Assembly (NCBI GenBank): GCA_050014815.1
Contig: JBEKCP010000038.1
Location: 1 to 19,110 of the forward strand
Source: JBEKCP01 sp050014815
GTDB lineage: Bacteria > Planctomycetota > Planctomycetia > Pirellulales > Thermoguttaceae
Reading direction: 5' to 3'
Length of the DNA stretch: 19,110 nt
Every line of letters starts with the position of its first letter. Position 1 is the stretch's first letter. Made by a program: the position numbers and the translations under genes. The notes under the pieces were generated by a model. That model did no database searches, was not told the origin of the DNA, and saw only the letters and a program-made list of their open reading frames with translations. This document shows positions 15,421-19,110 of this stretch, piece after piece.

Positions 15421-15447
15421 CGGGTTATCCTTTCGCTGGTAATGTTT

Positions 15448-15547
15448 CTCCCCTCTCCCGCCGGGAGAGGGGCCGGGGGTGAGGGCATAGGGAAGGCAAG
15501 ACGTTTTCTCGGCCTCCCCTCACCCTACCCTCTCCCGGAGGGAGAGG
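15448..15547. repeat. Palindromic repeat between the two DUF4139-type genes
   Basis: The left part (15448-15485) holds CCCCTCTCCCG followed by CGGGAGAGGGG, then GGGGGTGAGGG. The right part (15513-15547) holds CCCTCACCC, then CCCTCTCCC and GGGAGAGG. The two parts are inverse copies of one another, giving nested hairpins. The same core occurs inside the coding frame at 16232-16270. Confidence 0.85.
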
Positions 15548-15556
15548 ATACACGGC

Positions 15557-17098
15557 CTACAACGGCTCCCGTTTCTTTTCGGTGTTCAACTCCGGGCCGA
15601 CCTTGCGCCGCTTGTACGTAACGCTGTACTGGACAAGTTGCTTCTTGCCCGGCGGGAGGTCGAGGAAGTATTTCACGTGGTTCTGGTCGACCCGCTCGAC
15701 GCGGCCGGGGACCGTGTGCAGGTCCACGTAGGCCCCCGGCTCGCTGCCGTCCCAGCCTTGCGGCTTGCCGTCCGCGGCGCCCTCTGGGCCCCAGAGATAG
15801 ACGTTGGCGTCGAACCGCCGCTCCAGTTCCGTCTTTGCGACCACCGGTTTGCCCGAGACGATCTCCTCCTCGTAGAAGAACGTCTCGTCGTAGTCCACCA
15901 GGTCGTAGTAGAGCACGAAGAGGTTGTCGAGCCTCCGCTTGTACTGCCGCACGACCACGCCCGTGGTCTGCTGGTCCTTCAAGCGGCGGTGGATGGTGAT
16001 GTCCTGGTCCGGCCCGACGTTCACTTCGAGGCGGTCGCCGATGGGGACGTACTTGGTTTCGGTGCCGCCGACGTAGGCGAGGTCCTTGGTCTTGTACTCC
16101 GAGAAGAGCCGCACGGTGCCGTTGGGCAGGGGCGACAGGCCGAGGTTCTCCATGGCCGGGAGCTTCTTCTCCTTGCCGTGCTCGTCCAGCAGTTTCAGGT
16201 TCTTGAAGCGGTAGAACTTGGTGAAGCCAGCCCTCACCCCCGGCCCCTCTCCCGGAGGGAGAGGGGAGACTTGGTTGCGGTCGGTCAGCTTATAAAAACA
16301 CTCCAGCGGCACCTCGGCGGCCTTCAGGGCGATCATTCGCTTGGGCTCTTTATCCTTGATGTCCTCGCGGCCTTCGATAGTAAAGAGGAAGTATTCGGAG
16401 AGGCCCTCTTTGACCACGGCCTTCGGGGCCTCGGCGGGAACAGGGGCCTCGGTCGCCGGGGCTGCCGCTGCTTCGGCCTTCTCCAGGTGATCCTTAAATG
16501 CCTCTCGACGCAGGTGGCCCATCGGGGCGGCTGGGCCGCCCGGCGGCGGCCGCCGGGCCAGGTCGGCGATCTTCTCGACCAGGTTGATCGTGCCCACCAC
16601 GAGCCGCGTCTGCGCGTTGTCGTAAAGCTCGCCCGAGCTGTTCGTAACCCGCACGTACCCGGTCAGGTTGAGTTTCGTCTCGTCTTCGTTGGCGATGCCC
16701 ACGTAATCGGCCGACCACGTGATGCCGCTGGTGAAGTACCGGATCTCGACCGGGATCTTGCCGGAGAGCTGGCTCTTGATGTTCCATTGCAGGGCGTCGT
16801 TGCGGCCGCTGGGGTAGGTCGTGTCCACCAGGTCCACCTTGTCCTGCTTGTCCAGAATCCTGAACTCGATGCTGGTGGGGTCGATCAGGGTGTTGGCCCA
16901 GGTGAACTGGATCTTGTTGATGCCCTCCTTGACGGTCAGGAGCCGGTGTTCCCGGACCATGGTGATGTCTTCGGAGTTGTAGATGGTCAGTTGGGTTCCT
17001 TCGCGGGTGGGGAGGGTGACGAGATCGACGGCGGCCTGGGCGACGCCCGCGGCGGCCATGAGGGCCGCCAGCACGGCCGGATGGAAAAATCGGTTCAT
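15557..17098 (-). CDS. Secreted DUF4139-type protein (long paralogue)
   Basis: The protein is 513 residues with a signal peptide (cleavage after AAGVAQA). GGAGG lies 5 nt before ATG at 17098. The N-terminal part (VDLVTLPTREGTQLTIYNSEDITMVREHR, NKIQFTWANTLIDPTSIEFRI, DTTYPSGRNDALQWNI, YFTSGITWSADYVG) aligns with the paralogue at 14170 and fits DUF4139-type proteins. A linker at about 205-235 is Ala/Glu/Pro-rich and probably flexible. The C-terminal half is beta-rich and includes GDRLEVNVGPDQDITIHRR and QLVQYSVTYKRR, resembling the DUF4139 C-terminal domain. Residues about 277-289 (SPLPPGEGPGVRA) are encoded by a palindromic repeat in frame and look foreign to the fold. The role is unknown, probably at the cell envelope. 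Confidence 0.85.
   Translation of the reverse strand: MNRFFHPAVLAALMAAAGVAQAAVDLVTLPTREGTQLTIYNSEDITMVREHRLLTVKEGINKIQFTWANTLIDPTSIEFRILDKQDKVDLVDTTYPSGRNDALQWNIKSQLSGKIPVEIRYFTSGITWSADYVGIANEDETKLNLTGYVRVTNSSGELYDNAQTRLVVGTINLVEKIADLARRPPPGGPAAPMGHLRREAFKDHLEKAEAAAAPATEAPVPAEAPKAVVKEGLSEYFLFTIEGREDIKDKEPKRMIALKAAEVPLECFYKLTDRNQVSPLPPGEGPGVRAGFTKFYRFKNLKLLDEHGKEKKLPAMENLGLSPLPNGTVRLFSEYKTKDLAYVGGTETKYVPIGDRLEVNVGPDQDITIHRRLKDQQTTGVVVRQYKRRLDNLFVLYYDLVDYDETFFYEEEIVSGKPVVAKTELERRFDANVYLWGPEGAADGKPQGWDGSEPGAYVDLHTVPGRVERVDQNHVKYFLDLPPGKKQLVQYSVTYKRRKVGPELNTEKKREPL
16232..16270. repeat. Palindromic repeat inside the long DUF4139-type gene
   Basis: The plus strand reads CCCTCACCCCCGG, then a 10-bp stem CCCCTCTCCC/GGGAGAGGGG at 16245-16254 and 16259-16268 with a GGAG loop. 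It is a one-arm version of the element at 15448-15547. On the minus strand it encodes SPLPPGEGPGVRA in frame. Confidence 0.85.
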
Positions 17099-17166
17099 TA
17101 TTTCCTCCGCTCTCCGAAGTCAAGCGTCCAACTGAGGACTACAGCGTTGGGTTGTGGAAAACTGTT

Positions 17167-17247
17167 GTTTAGCGGGCGGGCTTGCCCGCCGAGCGATGTG
17201 CGGAAAAAGCCATGCTCCATCTCGGCGGGCAAGCCCGCCCGCTAAAC
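17167..17247. repeat. Perfect 27-nt inverted repeat
   Basis: Arms at 17167-17193 (begins GTTTAGCGGGCGGGC) and 17221-17247 are exact inverse complements over 27 nt, around a 27-nt spacer. Each arm also folds on itself (GGCGGGC/GCCCGCC). It sits 68 nt upstream of the long DUF4139-type gene. The right arm is duplicated exactly at 4199-4225. Confidence 0.9.
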
Positions 17248-17684
17248 GGACTCGTACGAATCAACAACGGTTCCCGCAGGCCTCCTATCATAGTTGGCGG
17301 CCGGACCGGTGGCAAACCGCCGCAAGTGGGCGCTGTCCGCGCCCGTCATTAGGTCAGACGATTGCCGGATGCCGAGAGTTCCCGCCGGGTGCTGCGATAT
17401 CTGCGCACTGAGAGGTATTCCTACACTCCCCATAAGAGGCACTATCATGCCTGGCGGGCATGGTGAGTTGTGGAATTGGCGTGGACCGGGCAATTTCACC
17501 CCCCCCTGTGGCCAGTTTCTTTTCCAGCCCCCGTTGCAAGGCAGCCGGTAGATCGTATATGCTACGTAAGAATTAGCGGCGGCCAATGGGGCCGCCCTTC
17601 GGGTACGAGGATCACAAACCCACGAGACCCGGTGTGTTGTTTTGTGCGCTGCCTCCGGCAGCGGTTCAGAAGGAGTTCCTAGAG
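17248..17684 (+). promoter_or_regulatory. Long gene-free leader of the RRM gene
   Basis: No supported gene lies here on either strand. A candidate promoter is TTGCAA (17534-17539) and TATATG (17556-17561) with a 16-nt spacer. If used, it gives a leader of about 115 nt. That leader holds GGCGGCC/GGCCGCC (about 17578-17596) and a perfect 7-bp stem CGCTGCC/GGCAGCG with a TCC loop at 17647-17663. The stem ends 7 nt before AGGAG at 17671. Structured leaders of this kind are common for cold-responsive RNA-binding proteins; that link is inference. A 6-bp stem CATGCC/GGCATG lies at 17446-17462. Confidence 0.35.
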
Positions 17685-18050
17685 GTGTCGAAGAAACTGT
17701 TTGTGGGTGGACTGAGTTGGGGTACGACAGACGAGGCCCTGCACGGAGCATTCTCGCGGTTCGGCGAAATCGTCGAAGCGAAGGTGATTACGGATCGCGA
17801 GACGGGCCGCTCCCGGGGTTTCGGGTTCGTGACGTTTGCCGCCGATGACGGGGCGCAGAACGCCATTAACGAAATGAACGGCGCGGAGCTCGACGGCCGG
17901 ACCATCAAGGTCAACGAGGCCGAAGACAAGGGCTTCCGCGGCGGCCGCGGTGGCGGTGGCGGTGGCGGCGGCGGTGGCGGCGGCGGCGGGCGTGGCGGCT
18001 ACAGGGGCGGCTCGCGCGGCGGCGGCGGTGGCGGCGGCCGCGATATGTAG
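17685..18050 (+). CDS. Single-RRM RNA-binding protein with glycine-rich tail
   Basis: The protein is 121 residues. I place the start at GTG 17685, because AGGAG lies 9 nt upstream and the product then begins MSKKLFVGGLSW, as in bacterial RRM proteins; the open frame before it is not protein-like. RNP2 is LFVGGL (5-10) and RNP1 is RGFGFVTF (44-51), with F46, F48 and F51 in the usual aromatic or hydrophobic positions. The domain ends near residue 80. The rest is a tail of glycine with scattered arginines (RGG, GGYRGG, GGSRGG) ending in RDM. Such proteins bind single-stranded RNA and act as RNA chaperones, often in cold adaptation. The tail may promote weak RNA binding or phase separation, which is inference. 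It stands alone with a long leader. Confidence 0.93.
   Translation: MSKKLFVGGLSWGTTDEALHGAFSRFGEIVEAKVITDRETGRSRGFGFVTFAADDGAQNAINEMNGAELDGRTIKVNEAEDKGFRGGRGGGGGGGGGGGGGGRGGYRGGSRGGGGGGGRDM
17937..18047. repeat. GGN triplet tract coding the glycine tail
   Basis: The tract is built almost only from GGC, GGT and GGG glycine codons with CGC, CGT or AGG arginine codons between. Copy-number change here would keep the frame and alter tail length. Confidence 0.7.
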
Positions 18051-18152
18051 CCCGCCCCGGCTGCTCGACGCAACCGATCGCAAGTGTCCTCTTTCCTCCG
18101 CCTGCGGCCCGATCCCGGGCCGTGGGACGGGGGATTGTCTTTCCCTGCGTCC

Positions 18153-18749
18153 ATGATCCTCCTGATCGATAACTACGATTCCTTCACCTACAACCTCGTC
18201 CAGCGACTCGGGGAGATCGATCCGTCGTTGGACCTGGAGGTCTACCGTAACGATCAGATCGGCCTGGACGAGATCGAGGCCAAACGGCCGACGCACTTGA
18301 TCATTTCCCCCGGCCCGTGTACGCCCAACGAGGCGGGCATCTCGGTGTCGTGTGTCAAGCAGTTCGCCGGACGGGTTCCGCTCCTGGGAGTCTGCCTGGG
18401 GCACCAGGCCATCGGCCAGGCCTTCGGCGGCACAATCGTCCGCGCCACGCGGCTGATGCACGGCAAGACCGACATGATCCACCACGACGGCCGCGACCTG
18501 TTCGAGGGGCTGGCGAACCCCTTCGAGGCCACCCGCTACCATAGCCTGGTCATCCGGCCCGACACGCTCAGCGAAGATTTCGAGGTCTCGGCCTGGAGTC
18601 GCACCCCGGAGGGCGAGCTGGAGATCATGGGGATCCGCCACAAGCGGTTCCCGCTCTTCGGCGTCCAGTTCCATCCGGAGAGTTTCCTGACGGCCTGCGG
18701 GACGAAGATCCTGGAGCGGTTCCTGGCAGTGCGAGGCGACGGGCTGTGA
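18153..18749 (+). CDS. trpG: Glutamine amidotransferase subunit of anthranilate or aminodeoxychorismate synthase
   Basis: The protein is 198 residues, standard for TrpG/PabA. It hydrolyses glutamine and passes ammonia to TrpE (anthranilate) or PabB (aminodeoxychorismate). The start MILLIDNYDSFTYNLVQ is diagnostic. The oxyanion segment is SPGPCTPNEAG (52-62), the nucleophile elbow is GVCLGHQAIGQAFGG with C81, and the triad is completed by H174 and E176 in FHPESFLT. GKTDMIHHDG and RYHSLVI are also family features. No clear Shine-Dalgarno precedes the ATG. No trpE or pabB is in view, so the pathway cannot be decided; many bacteria use one subunit for both. It is followed by an lnt gene after 7 nt, so the two are probably co-transcribed. 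Confidence 0.93.
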   Translation: MILLIDNYDSFTYNLVQRLGEIDPSLDLEVYRNDQIGLDEIEAKRPTHLIISPGPCTPNEAGISVSCVKQFAGRVPLLGVCLGHQAIGQAFGGTIVRATRLMHGKTDMIHHDGRDLFEGLANPFEATRYHSLVIRPDTLSEDFEVSAWSRTPEGELEIMGIRHKRFPLFGVQFHPESFLTACGTKILERFLAVRGDGL

Positions 18750-18756
18750 TCGCGGG

Positions 18757-19110
18757 ATGACTGCAAAAAGAAAAACAGACAAGGAGACGGCAGACAAGGA
18801 GACAAGGAGAGGGGGAGACAAGGAGAGCGGTGGATATCTCTCGTCTCCTTGTCTCCTTGTCTCCCTGTCTCCCCGTCTGGAGCGGCTGCTGGACGAGTGG
18901 GGCGGCCGGGTATTCCGGCAGGCCCTGATGGGGGCGGCCCTGCTCTGGGCGGCCCTGCCGCCGTTGGGTCTCTGGCCGCTGGCCTGGCTTGCGCCGGTGG
19001 CGTGGGTGCAGTTGATCCGCCGGCGCGATTGGCCCAAGGCATCGGGGCTTTGTAGGGTGGGTCGAGCGAAGCGAGCCCCACCGACTGGAATTCCGTCGAT
19101 CTCTGGTGGG
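18757..19110 (+). CDS. lnt: Apolipoprotein N-acyltransferase, N-terminal part (runs off the window)
   Basis: The frame is open from ATG 18757 to the window end, 118 codons. Residues 41-97 are Lnt-like: RLLDEWGGRVFRQAL, then a membrane segment with ALLWAALPPLGLWPLAWLAP and a basic end LIRRRDWPKASG. The proline-rich P-P-x-G-L-W-P-L-A-W-L-A-P motif is characteristic of the Lnt N-terminus. Lnt adds the third acyl chain to lipoproteins at the inner membrane. Two stretches are repeat-derived. Residues about 8-40 come from GACAAGGAGAC-type repeats. From residue 99 on, the frame enters another palindrome (CRVGRAKRAPP). No Shine-Dalgarno is evident. The true start could lie further in, but no better ATG precedes residue 41. 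The catalytic domain is outside the window. Confidence 0.75.
   Translation, partial: MTAKRKTDKETADKETRRGGDKESGGYLSSPCLLVSLSPRLERLLDEWGGRVFRQALMGAALLWAALPPLGLWPLAWLAPVAWVQLIRRRDWPKASGLCRVGRAKRAPPTGIPSISGG
18778..18870. repeat. GACAAGGAGAC-type inverted repeat cluster in the lnt 5' end
   Basis: Purine-rich units GACAAGGAGAC and variants fill 18778-18827. The complementary units TCTCCTTGTCTCC fill 18844-18870. The closest pair is GGAGACAAGGAGA at 18814-18826 and TCTCCTTGTCTCC at 18844-18856, separated by 17 nt. The tract is in frame with lnt and contributes DKET-, DKES- and SPCLLVSLSPRL-like residues. Confidence 0.8.
19052..19110. repeat. Palindromic repeat entering the lnt frame, cut by the window end
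   Basis: The sequence GTAGGGTGGGTCGAGCGAAG continues CGAGCCCCACC and carries an internal stem TCG..CGA/GGGT..CCAC. The window ends on TGGTGGG, which matches the start of an inverse second arm. The frame of lnt stays open through all of it. Confidence 0.6.

Noticed and set aside
17242..17751. 169-codon minus-strand frame in the RRM leader
   Set aside because: No Shine-Dalgarno or domain; it overlaps the 5' end of the RRM gene and contains repeat arm sequence.
17679..19037. 452-codon minus-strand frame across the RRM, trpG and lnt genes
   Set aside because: It crosses three recognised plus-strand genes and reads repeat DNA at its start; it has Ala/Pro/Arg shadow composition.

Overview
The window is GC-rich DNA from a bacterium that is most likely a planctomycete (Planctomycetota, Pirellulales-like). 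This rests on the gene set: a secreted TPR/CHAT protein, a split MoxR / DUF58 / transglutaminase cluster, two adjacent secreted DUF4139-type proteins, an RRM protein with a glycine tail, and a small lipoprotein. It also rests on the very high density of short palindromic repeats. No rRNA, tRNA, CRISPR array, insertion sequence or phage gene was seen. The phylum call is inference from families and repeat style.

Layout. 224-3292 (-) encodes a large exported TPR/CHAT protein with a cloverleaf-forming palindrome in its leader. 3642-3875 (+) encodes a 77-residue lipoprotein. 3876-4243 is gene-free and holds several palindromes, one of them terminator-like. 4244-4675 (+) encodes a GlsB/YeaQ-type membrane protein. 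4641-5677 (-) is a two-gene overlapping unit of a HEPN-domain protein and an unknown 201-residue partner. 5864-7181 (-) is a GNAT/BioF2-like acyltransferase preceded by a 51-codon MazE-like antitoxin tail with no toxin beside it. 7319-8257 (+) is a MoxR ATPase. 8270-9159 (-) is a dCTP deaminase-like gene with a small conserved-looking partner, lying between moxR and the rest of its usual cluster. 9356-13002 (+) is a DUF58 gene translationally coupled to a TgpA-like membrane transglutaminase. 13001-13126 is an array of 18 heptamers filling the gap to a YchF-like P-loop NTPase (13128-14162, +). 14170-17098 (-) holds two DUF4139-type secreted proteins. 17099-17684 is a long gene-free leader with a perfect 27-nt inverted repeat, leading to an RRM protein (17685-18050, +). 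18153-18749 (+) is trpG/pabA, followed 7 nt later by the start of an apolipoprotein N-acyltransferase gene (18757 to the window end).

How the genes work together. MoxR, DUF58 and the TgpA-like protein commonly form one functional unit, with a chaperone ATPase, a von Willebrand-like adaptor and a membrane protease/transglutaminase; here they are all present but separated. Lnt would mature lipoproteins such as the small one at 3642. TrpG would supply ammonia for anthranilate or aminodeoxychorismate synthesis, but no partner subunit is in view.

Most notable signal. Several unrelated palindromic repeat families sit inside reading frames without breaking them: in DUF58, in the transglutaminase, in a DUF4139 protein, and twice in the Lnt N-terminus. 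Relatives or the same kind of element also occur between genes. This resembles the protein-embedded palindromic elements known from Rickettsia, and I regard it as the best candidate for an under-described system here.
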